From contig NZ_JAFKCT010000005.1 of assembly GCF_017254915.1 (NCBI RefSeq), forward strand, positions 124,001 to 188,000: 64,000 nt of DNA. Reading direction: 5' to 3'. The position numbers and the translations under genes are program-made. Positions 44,243 through 51,604 of the stretch are shown in pieces. Position 1 is the first letter of the stretch. Every line of letters starts with the position of its first letter. The DNA comes from Algoriphagus oliviformis. Its GTDB lineage: Bacteria; Bacteroidota; Bacteroidia; Cytophagales; Cyclobacteriaceae. The notes under the pieces are model-generated. The model searched no databases. It saw only the letters and a list, made by a program, of their open reading frames with translations, and had not been told where the DNA came from.

Positions 44243-44685
44243 TGAACACCGAAGAAATAAACCGACTTTTTCAAAGAGACCTGGATCGGCTGGGAAAAGA
44301 ACTCGCAGCCTACACCGAGGAGAGCAAAATCTGGATCGTGGACCGGGAGATTGCCAATTCGGCCGGCAATCTGGCCATCCACCTTTTTGGCAACCTGCGC
44401 ACCTTCATTGGCCTGGATATGGGGGGCATTCCCTACACCCGGGATCGCGACCGGGAGTTTGCTGCCAAGGGCATCGCCAGAGTGGAACTGCTCGCTGAGC
44501 TGGAAGAGGTGAAAGAGATCGTTTCCAAATCCCTTCTAGCCTTGGATTCCAGCAGACTTGGGGAGATCTCCATACAGAAGTTTTTTGGCTACGAGATGTC
44601 GATCGGATACTTTTTGGTGCACCTCTACGGGCATTTCAACTATCACCTCGGTCAGGTCAATTACCACCGTCGCCTGTTGGAATAG
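44242..44685 (+). CDS. DinB-like protein (DUF1572 family)
   Basis: 147 residues from the ATG that overlaps the muramidase stop (TTGATG). It is a four-helix bundle, with candidate metal ligands His in NLAIHLFGNL and two His in the C-terminal HLYGHFNYHLGQVNYH. DinB/YfiT-like proteins include thiol-dependent transferases, though many have no known reaction. Cytoplasmic. Coupling to the muramidase gene is unusual. Confidence 0.82.
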   Translation: MNTEEINRLFQRDLDRLGKELAAYTEESKIWIVDREIANSAGNLAIHLFGNLRTFIGLDMGGIPYTRDRDREFAAKGIARVELLAELEEVKEIVSKSLLALDSSRLGEISIQKFFGYEMSIGYFLVHLYGHFNYHLGQVNYHRRLLE

Positions 44686-44693
44686 AGGGGGAT

Positions 44694-45978
44694 TTACTTT
44701 TCGGAGACCTTGCGGTCAAAGAGGAAAAGCAGCAGTCCCAGGGCCACGATGCCCAAGCCAGCCATGCTTTCGGCAGGTCTGTCCCAGAAAAGGTACACCA
44801 TCACGGCTGAGCTGAAAATCAGGTAGATGTATTGGATCCAGGGTTTCAGGGGACTTTTGAAACCATTCTGCTTGGTGATCCTGAGCGAGGAAAAAACGGT
44901 AATAGTACCCATGAGTTGGAGCACAAATCCTGCGTAAAGCATGATCTGCTCAAATGAGCCTGACAGAAAGAGGATTAGGCTCAGCAGGGTATTGAGCAGG
45001 ACAGCCCTTACTGGTACTCCATGGGAATTGACTTTGGCCAAAGGCCTCCAGAGCCGAAAGTCCCGCGCAATGGCATAGGTGATTCTCGGGCCGACCCAGG
45101 CGTATCCCGAGATCGTCGCGATGAGCTGTATCCCGATGAAAAGACTGACCACCAGTGCTCCTCCAGTTCCGAAAAGGTTGCCAAAGGCCAGGTCGGCCAC
45201 TTCCACTCTCCCGGACAGCTGCTCCACGGATGCATGCTTGAGCAGCACCAGCTGAAACAGCACGTACAAAACCGTCACGGCGAGGGTTGCCCAGATCAGG
45301 GCCTTGGGGAGGTTCTTTTCCGGCTGATCCCACCTCCTCGATGATATATGCGGCAGAATTCCAGCCGGTGTAGGCGTAGAATACGTAGATCAGCGACACT
45401 GCAAACCCGGGTAGCAAGACCTCGTCCCGCCAGGAGGCGGAAAAGTCCAAGGAGGGAAGCCCGACTCGGGATGGGAGGAGAAAGCCCAGCAGAACCAAGA
45501 GAAGCACAAAAAGTATCTTCACCAGGGTCAGGGCATTGTGGATCTTTGCGGATCGGCTGACTGAAAAGACATGGGCGAGCGGCACCGCCAGCAGAAAAAA
45601 CAAGCCTGGCAAGCTGCTGCCACCAAAAATGGGGGAGAGGTACCCGTTCATCGCCATGGCGGCGATGGCAATGGGCGCTGAAAAACCTACCGTCAAAGAG
45701 ATCCAAGCATACGCATAGCCCACAGCAGGGTGGATGGTCTCGGAGAGAAAGATGTAATCGCCGCCTGTCTTCCGGAAATGCGTCCCCAATTCAGCATAGA
45801 CAAAGGCCCCGATCAGGGCCATTAGTCCTCCAAGTGTCCATAGCAGGAGGATAGACCAGGTATTTTGCACCTCTACCAGCTGGAATCCCAAGCTGGTGAA
45901 GACTCCGGTTCCGATCATATTGGCGATGACCAGAGCTGCGGCAGAGCGCCAGGAGATTTTGTTGGGTTGGAGATTCAA
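44694..45978 (-). pseudogene. APC family amino-acid permease broken by a one-base frameshift
   Basis: Two overlapping frames together encode one 12-helix APC permease of about 430 residues. The upstream frame runs from the N-terminus (MIGTGVFTSLGF near the start is the APC substrate loop) to NSAAYIIEEV. The downstream frame resumes as DQPEKNLPKALIWATLAVTVLY and continues to the end. The switch is at GTGGGAT on the minus strand (CCC at 45329-45331): removing one G restores GTG-GAT-CAG and the expected sequence. The start is taken at TTG 45978 (NLQPNKISWRSAAALVIAN); an ATG at 46074 would add 32 atypical residues. It may be a true lesion, phase variation or a sequencing error. Confidence 0.8.
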
Positions 45979-46261
45979 TGGTTTGGCTGGAGCGGCGGTA
46001 AATTTCCCCAAAATACAGTCTGCACCCCAAGCGGGCAACGGAAGGCTTGGGGTTTTTTTACCCAGAAGATTCACTTGCGATCCAGACTATTTTATCTTGA
46101 ATCATCCTGATGGCGTGTTAAAAGACCTACAAAAGTTGGTGGATTTGTGGTTTTTGTTCTTTTTCAATAGCGGCAAATTGGCGAGGGAAAGTTCATCTCC
46201 TATCTTTAGTAGATGCATACCGCACAATCAACCCATACAATTGACCTGAAATCCGAGCTCG

Positions 46262-46966
46262 ATGACCATGTACCTCGCTCTCCTCTACGAGAACGTTAGA
46301 CCCCTGCTGATCGCAGTAGACTGCATTATTTTTGGCGTACAAGACACCGAGCTGAAGCTCCTTATTTTCAAGCGGGAGGTGGAGCCCCTCGCAGGTGCCT
46401 GGTCTTTGCTGGGATCCTTTGTGAACCGGGACGAGTCTGTGGATACCGCTGCAGAGCGGATTTTGTTTGAACTCACGGGACTGGAGGATATTTATATGGA
46501 GCAGCTGCACTGCTACGGAGCGCTGGACCGAGATCCCGGAGGCCGGGTGGTGTCCATCGCCTATTGGAGCCTGATCCGGGTGGACCAAAACCATCTGGAG
46601 TTCAATGTCCGGTCCCATGAAGCCAAGTGGGTTTCTCTGGACAAAATCCCCGATCTGGTCTTGGACCACAGGGATATGGTGGAAAGGGCCATCGCCAACC
46701 TGAGGGAGAAAGCGAGATTTAAGCCGGTTGGCTTTGAGCTTTTGCCGGAGGAGTTTACGCTGGGTCAGCTGCTCAAGGTGTACGAAGCGATCTTTGACCA
46801 CCCGATCGACAGCAGAAATTTCCGCAAAAAACTGCTGAATTCCGGTCTCTTGATTCCCCTGACCAAAAAGGACAAGTCCACGTCCAAGAAGGGATCTTTT
46901 TTGTACAAGTTTAATCAGGAGACCTATCGCCAGCTATCCCAAGAAGGCTACAACTTCGGGTTTTAG
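46262..46966 (+). CDS. NUDIX-domain transcriptional regulator (NrtR/AraR-like)
   Basis: 234 residues. A NUDIX domain (about 15-150) is followed by a winged-helix-like C-terminus (about 160-230; TLGQLLKVYEAIFDHPIDSRNFRKKLLNSGLL). In the NUDIX box the REUxEE core reads R66-I-L-F-E70-L71, so two of three catalytic Glu are lost and hydrolysis is unlikely. In Bacteroidota such proteins act as sugar- or nucleotide-responsive repressors/activators. No target operon is adjacent except the broken APC permease upstream on the other strand. Confidence 0.85.
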   Translation: MTMYLALLYENVRPLLIAVDCIIFGVQDTELKLLIFKREVEPLAGAWSLLGSFVNRDESVDTAAERILFELTGLEDIYMEQLHCYGALDRDPGGRVVSIAYWSLIRVDQNHLEFNVRSHEAKWVSLDKIPDLVLDHRDMVERAIANLREKARFKPVGFELLPEEFTLGQLLKVYEAIFDHPIDSRNFRKKLLNSGLLIPLTKKDKSTSKKGSFLYKFNQETYRQLSQEGYNFGF

Positions 46967-47268
46967 CCTACCAGTCATTTTGCCATAGAAGTCCAAGTTT
47001 CTGGGTCTGCTATTCTACCGGAAAAGCGGATTTCCGCCACGATATTTGCCTATTGGCTTTCAGATTGGCGCTGATCTTTTCAATGTTTGGCCTATTTGCC
47101 CTTTTCCAGCCCAAATCCCTTCCTGAGACAGCTGGAGCCGCATTTTCCTTCTGCCAAAGAATCCACAAAGGCATTTGACATTGGGTTTTATTTTGCTACA
47201 TTTATAAATGTATATAGTACATTTAATCTGAGATATTTTTCATTGTTGGTCTTAATTATCAGCGTTTT
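46967..47268. other. 302-base intergenic region upstream of the second TetR gene
   Basis: No gene seen; the longest ATG ORF is about 31 codons. A hairpin CGGAAA-N6-TTTCCG lies at 47019-47036 without a T-run. The 3' part is AT-rich and carries the palindrome described separately. Confidence 0.5.
47197..47225. promoter_or_regulatory. Perfect 16-base palindrome plus half-site ahead of the TetR gene
   Basis: TACATTTATAAATGTA (47197-47212) is a perfect palindrome, and TACATTTA repeats at 47218-47225. It lies 57 bases before the TetR ATG in an AT-rich patch, a typical place for an autoregulatory operator. Confidence 0.5.
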
Positions 47269-47862
47269 ATGAATTTGGATTTTGGAAAAATAGGAAAATC
47301 GACAGGAGCAGGGAAGAGGGGGAGCATGCAAAACTGGCTGGACGAAGGATATGCCATTTTTTCTTCCGAGGGCCCATCGGCAATCCAGGTCGAGCGCGTA
47401 GCGAGAAGCATGAAAAAGAACAAGTCGGGTTTTTACTACTTTTTCAAAGACCGGGAGACTTTCGTCGACAGCCTGATGCAGGAGCACCTGAGCCGATTGG
47501 ATGCCATCACCTACCGGATTCGCGCCATTCGGGATTTCGATCCGGACTACATGAACCTCATGGTAGCGCACAGGGAAGTGGTGTTTTTTCAGATCCAATT
47601 GGTCAAAAACAGGGAAGTGACGCAGTTTCAAGAAGTATTGGAGCACTTCAATCTCAGGATCGCCGGTGCCGTGATTCCGGTCTGGAGTGACTATCTGGAG
47701 TCGTCTGTGGAGGTGGCGGACAAGCTCTGGGCGCTTACCCGGGACGCGATCTACTGTAGGGCCAGCCAGGAGAGTTTCGGCCTTGAGTGGCTTCGGGAGC
47801 TGATGGAGGAGGCGAGGCTGGTGGCAGGCTATCAGCCGTCGCGATCGCTTGCATATTCTTAG
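47269..47862 (+). CDS. TetR/AcrR family transcriptional regulator
   Basis: 197 residues. The DNA-binding helix-turn-helix is near 25-65 (YAIFSSEGPSAIQVERVARSMKKNKSGFYYFFKDRETFVDSLM), with FYYFF as the end of the recognition helix. The C-terminal half is helical with aromatic residues and should bind a small ligand. The next gene, an M1 peptidase, begins 126 bases downstream on the same strand; whether it is the target is open. A perfect palindrome lies upstream. Confidence 0.82.
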   Translation: MNLDFGKIGKSTGAGKRGSMQNWLDEGYAIFSSEGPSAIQVERVARSMKKNKSGFYYFFKDRETFVDSLMQEHLSRLDAITYRIRAIRDFDPDYMNLMVAHREVVFFQIQLVKNREVTQFQEVLEHFNLRIAGAVIPVWSDYLESSVEVADKLWALTRDAIYCRASQESFGLEWLRELMEEARLVAGYQPSRSLAYS

Positions 47863-47952
47863 CGTCTGGAAGTTGCTGACAATGAGTCTCTAGCCCGTCC
47901 TCTCGGTGGACTCGCGACATATTTTATATAGCTGGTTTGGGCAGGCTTCCGC

Positions 47953-47985
47953 TAATCGTTTTCTTTGCCGAAAAACTAACGATTA
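47953..47985 (+). promoter_or_regulatory. 5'-leader hairpin abutting the M1 peptidase start codon
   Basis: TAATCGTT (47953-47960) pairs with AACGATTA (47978-47985), with an inner TTC/GAA extension. The ATG is only three bases beyond, so the structure could limit ribosome access. Confidence 0.4.
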
Positions 47986-47988
47986 ACT

Positions 47989-49827
47989 ATGTTCAACCGT
48001 ACGATAAAGCCTTTTCTGGGGCTTTTTCTTTTTGCCTTCGCGCTGGCTGCCGAGGCCCAAACGGGCCGTTTTCAGCAAGCAGTGGATTACAAAATGGATG
48101 TCAAAATGGATGTCCAGACCAATCAATACACGGGCGTCCAAGAGCTCCAATACACCAACAACTCCCCAGATACACTCAAGAGGGTGTTTTACCATCTGTA
48201 TTTCAATGCCTTCCAGCCAGGAAGCATGATGGATGTGAGGTCTCGGACCATTGCCGACCCGGATAGAAGGGTGGGGGATCGCATCAGCAAACTCAAGCCG
48301 GATGAAATCGGGTTTTTGCATGCCAAAAGTCTGAAGATGAACGGCAAGCCGGTCAAATTCAAGGAGGTGGAGACTATCTTGGAAGTGGACTTGGCGGAGC
48401 CTGTGCTGCCCAACTCCACGGTGACCTTTGAGATGGAGTTTCAGGGCCAGGTGCCGCTGCAGATCCGTCGCTCAGGCCGTGACAACGCCGAGGGAGTGCG
48501 TTACTCCATGTCCCAATGGTATCCGAAAATGGCCAACTACGATGAGCAGGGCTGGCATGCCAACCCCTACATTGGCCGGGAGTTTTACGGCATTTGGGGG
48601 GATTTTGACGTGAAGATCACCATCGACAAGTCCTATGTGCTAGGCGGTACCGGCTATGTGAAAAATGGCGCAGAAGTCGGCTATGGCTATGAGGGAGAAG
48701 GGGACAAGGTCGCCTCGCCAAAGGGAAATACGCTCACTTGGCATTTTGTAGCCCCCAAAGTCCATGACTTCATGTGGGCTGCCGATCCCAAGTACAAGCA
48801 TGACAAGATCGAGATGGCCAATGGCATCACGGTTCATCATCTCTACATTCCCGGAGAGAAGACTTCGGAAAACTGGGAGAAGCTGAAGGCGATCACGCCC
48901 AAGGCGATCGAATACCTTTCCAAGCATTTCGGCCAATATCCCTACAAGCAGTTTTCTGTGATCCAAGGAGGTGACGGCGGCATGGAGTACGCGATGTCCA
49001 CCCTGATTACCGGCGAGCGCTCCCTTCCGAGCTTGGCAGGTGTGATGGTGCACGAGTTGGCCCACAGCTGGTTTCACGGCGTGCTGGCAAGCAATGAGTC
49101 GCTTTACTCCTGGATGGATGAAGGCTTCACCAGCTACGCGAGCAGCCTGGCGATGTCCGAGATTTTCCAGCCAAGTGCCAACCCCCTCCGTTCATCCTAC
49201 GGCGGCTATTACAAGCTTGCCAAGTCCGGTGCGGAAGAGCCGCTTTCCACACACGCCGACCACTACAACCTCAACTCCGCGTACAGCACTTCCGCCTATT
49301 CCAAAGGGGCGGTATTCCTGGAGCAGCTGGGGTATGTGATCGGAGCCGAGACCAGAGATAGGGGCATGTTGCGCTATTTTGACACCTGGAAGTTTCGCCA
49401 TCCCAATGTCAACGATCTGATCCGTGTCATGGAAAAAGAGAGCGGACTGGAACTGGATTGGTACAAAGAGTACTTTGTGTACACGACCAAAACGATCAAT
49501 TACGGAATCAAGGAAGTGAGACCAAGCGCCGACAACACGGAAATCACGCTGGAAAGAATCGGACTGATGCCAATGCCTATCGACCTGGTAATCACCTACA
49601 AGGATGGTACTTCGGAGATGATCTACCTGCCGCTGGCAATCATGAGAGGAGAAAAGGAAGCGGAAAAAGGAATGCCAGAGCGCATTCATACCGAGGCTTG
49701 GCCTTGGACCAACACCACCAAGACGCTGGTGCTGACCAGGGACTTCAGGACGATCAAGTCTGTGGAGATAGACCCGAGCAAAAGGCTGGCTGACCTAGAG
49801 CAGGAAAATAATAAAGTGGAGTTTTAG
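47989..49827 (+). CDS. M1 family metallopeptidase (aminopeptidase N-like)
   Basis: 612 residues. Signal peptide about 1-23 (ends AEAQ). The zinc site HELAH (355-359) and Glu378 (WMDEGF) have the 18-residue spacing of M1 gluzincins; GDGGMEYAMSTLITG (about 325-339) is the GxMEN-like exopeptidase motif, here GMEY. It should trim N-terminal residues from peptides in the periplasm. The last codons overlap a hairpin. It stands alone downstream of a TetR gene. Confidence 0.93.
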   Translation: MFNRTIKPFLGLFLFAFALAAEAQTGRFQQAVDYKMDVKMDVQTNQYTGVQELQYTNNSPDTLKRVFYHLYFNAFQPGSMMDVRSRTIADPDRRVGDRISKLKPDEIGFLHAKSLKMNGKPVKFKEVETILEVDLAEPVLPNSTVTFEMEFQGQVPLQIRRSGRDNAEGVRYSMSQWYPKMANYDEQGWHANPYIGREFYGIWGDFDVKITIDKSYVLGGTGYVKNGAEVGYGYEGEGDKVASPKGNTLTWHFVAPKVHDFMWAADPKYKHDKIEMANGITVHHLYIPGEKTSENWEKLKAITPKAIEYLSKHFGQYPYKQFSVIQGGDGGMEYAMSTLITGERSLPSLAGVMVHELAHSWFHGVLASNESLYSWMDEGFTSYASSLAMSEIFQPSANPLRSSYGGYYKLAKSGAEEPLSTHADHYNLNSAYSTSAYSKGAVFLEQLGYVIGAETRDRGMLRYFDTWKFRHPNVNDLIRVMEKESGLELDWYKEYFVYTTKTINYGIKEVRPSADNTEITLERIGLMPMPIDLVITYKDGTSEMIYLPLAIMRGEKEAEKGMPERIHTEAWPWTNTTKTLVLTRDFRTIKSVEIDPSKRLADLEQENNKVEF

Positions 49828-49842
49828 GCTCCACTTTATTAT
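49808..49842 (+). terminator. Hairpin overlapping the M1 peptidase stop codon
   Basis: ATAATAAAGTGGAG (49808-49821) pairs with CTCCACTTTATTAT (49829-49842); the TAG stop sits in the loop. No T-run follows, so it may protect the mRNA 3' end or act with the next hairpin. Confidence 0.5.
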
Positions 49843-49855
49843 ATAATATCAAAAG

Positions 49856-49881
49856 AAAAAAGGTGGCAAAAGCCACCTTTT
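49856..49881. terminator. Bidirectional terminator between the M1 peptidase and the histone-like gene
   Basis: An A-run and AGGTGGC, loop AAAA, GCCACCT and a T-run. It can end both the + strand peptidase transcript and the minus-strand histone-like gene, whose stop is 15 bases away. Confidence 0.75.
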
Positions 49882-49895
49882 AATTTTTTATTGGA

Positions 49896-50072
49896 TCAAC
49901 CGGCGTTCTTCTTGTCCTGAACTTCGGTGCGGATTTCCTGCGCAAGGTTTTTCAATTCCTGCATACCCTTTCTCACTCTGGTACCAGCTGCCTGATTCCC
50001 CTTGTCATAGAACTTTTCGAAATCACCCTCAAGGCTCAATACAAGATTTTTTACTTCACTAAATCTGCTCAT
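49896..50072 (-). CDS. Histone H1-like protein (Hc1 family)
   Basis: 58 residues, found by hand translation of the minus strand: ATG at 50072 to TGA at 49896-49898. It reads MSRFSEVKNLVLSLEGDFEK, then FYDKGNQAAGTRVRKGMQEL and KNLAQEIRTEVQDKKNAG. The Lys/Arg-rich helix with GNQAAGTRVRK is the hallmark of the short Hc1 chromatin-like proteins of Bacteroidota, similar to chlamydial Hc1. It probably binds DNA. A terminator follows directly, supporting a one-gene unit. Confidence 0.87.
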   Translation of the reverse strand: MSRFSEVKNLVLSLEGDFEKFYDKGNQAAGTRVRKGMQELKNLAQEIRTEVQDKKNAG

Positions 50073-50174
50073 AGTAAAAGTTTATTTTATAGGTTGATGA
50101 TAAGTTTATTTTGGTTCAATATAGCCCAAATACTTACCAATTCAATCCAGAGGCCTTTTTTTTTACCTTTTTTT

Positions 50175-51425
50175 TTATTCGCCAAATGAAAGAGCTAGTT
50201 CGGAATTTTTATAAACTCCGGAGACCAATTTGTCCTTTACAGCGGCGAAAGCGGTGACCGTTTCTTCCACGTCTTCGAGGCTGTGAACAGCCGTCGGAAT
50301 TAATCTCAAGATAATCATTCCCTTAGGCACGACCGGATAGATGACCACGGAGCAGAAGATGCCATAGTTCTCTCTCAAGTCCATGGAAAGCGCCGCGGCC
50401 TCGCCCACGGTGCCGTTCAATACCACTGGAGTCACTGGCGAGTTGGACTTGCCTGTGCTGAATCCGTTGTCATGAAGTCCTTTGCGCAGGGCGTTGACGA
50501 TTTTCCAAAGGTTGTCCTTGAGCTCTGGCTGGGATCTGAGCAGCTCCAGTCTTTTCAGCGCGCCCTCTACGAGCAGCATCGGCAGTGACTTGGCAAAGAT
50601 CTGGGACCTCATGTTGTATCTCAGGTAGAGGATCACGTCGGCATCGCCGGCGACAAATGCCCCAATAGAAGCCATGGATTTGGCGAAGGTGGAGAAGTAG
50701 AGGTCGATCTGGTCCTGCACGCCCTGCTCTTCGTCAGTTCCGGCGCCGGTCGGGCCCATAGTGCCAAAGCCATGCGCGTCGTCCACTAGGATTCTGAACT
50801 CAAATTTCTTCTTCAGCTCGACGATTTCCTTGAGCTTGCCCTGGTCACCGGTCATACCGAATACGCCTTCGGTTATGACCAGAATCCCGCCGCCGGTTTC
50901 GGCAGCAAGCTTGGTGGCCCTCTCCAGCTGCTTTTCGCAGTTTTCTATATCGTTATGCGGAAATACGTAGCGCTTGCCAATGTGCATTCTCAAGGCATCG
51001 ATGATGCAGGCATGACACTCGGAATCATATACCACTACGTCCTTGCGATCCAGGATCGCGTCGATCACCGACATGATGCCTTGGTAGCCGTAGTTTAGCA
51101 GGTAGGATTTTTCTTTGCCAACGAATGCCGCAAGCTCGTCTTCCAGTTGCTCGTGGAGATTGGTCTGACCGGACATCATGCGCGCGCCCATGGGATAGGC
51201 GGCTCCCCACTTGGCAGCGGCGTCCGCATCGGCCTTCCGTACTTCGGGATGGTTTGCAAGCCCCAGGTAGTTGTTTAGACTCCAGGTCAAAACTTCCTTG
51301 CCCTTGAATTTCATCCTAGGGGCAATTTCACCTTCGAGTTTTGGGAATGACCAATAGCCGTCGGCAAACTCAGAGTGTTTGCCCAGAGGGCCCATATTCG
51401 TTTTTAGTTTTGCAAATAGATCCAA
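50175..51425 (-). CDS. PLP-dependent alpha-oxoamine synthase (serine palmitoyltransferase-like)
   Basis: 416 residues if TTG 51425 is the start (MDLFAKLKTNMGPLGKH, which looks like the family N-terminus); ATG at residue 11 is the alternative. The PLP Schiff-base Lys249 is in STFAKSMAS, the ring-contact Asp in LVDDAHGFG (215-218), and the stacking His138 in SECHAC. The family joins an acyl-CoA to an amino acid: serine palmitoyltransferase, cysteate acyltransferase for sulfonolipids, or 2-amino-3-ketobutyrate CoA ligase. Bacteroidota make sphingolipids and sulfonolipids, so a lipid role is likeliest. Single gene. Confidence 0.82.
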   Translation of the reverse strand: MDLFAKLKTNMGPLGKHSEFADGYWSFPKLEGEIAPRMKFKGKEVLTWSLNNYLGLANHPEVRKADADAAAKWGAAYPMGARMMSGQTNLHEQLEDELAAFVGKEKSYLLNYGYQGIMSVIDAILDRKDVVVYDSECHACIIDALRMHIGKRYVFPHNDIENCEKQLERATKLAAETGGGILVITEGVFGMTGDQGKLKEIVELKKKFEFRILVDDAHGFGTMGPTGAGTDEEQGVQDQIDLYFSTFAKSMASIGAFVAGDADVILYLRYNMRSQIFAKSLPMLLVEGALKRLELLRSQPELKDNLWKIVNALRKGLHDNGFSTGKSNSPVTPVVLNGTVGEAAALSMDLRENYGIFCSVVIYPVVPKGMIILRLIPTAVHSLEDVEETVTAFAAVKDKLVSGVYKNSELALSFGE

Positions 51426-51604
51426 AGCAGTTTGAATTTAGTGTTTATGCGAATGTTGATTTTTCAGTAAAATCCGCCAAAAATAAGACTATTATGCCTC
51501 CGAAGCAAAAAACTGTTTTTATCAAAAAGCCATCCCAAAAAGTTCGGATTATTTTCCTTACTTCGCTTTAGCCCCTTGGACAGTCCCGGGAAAATGTATT
51601 GACG

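Noticed and set aside
47019..47036. CGGAAA-N6-TTTCCG hairpin as the terminator of the NUDIX gene
   Set aside because: No T-run follows and the hairpin is about 50 bases from the stop; the role is unclear.
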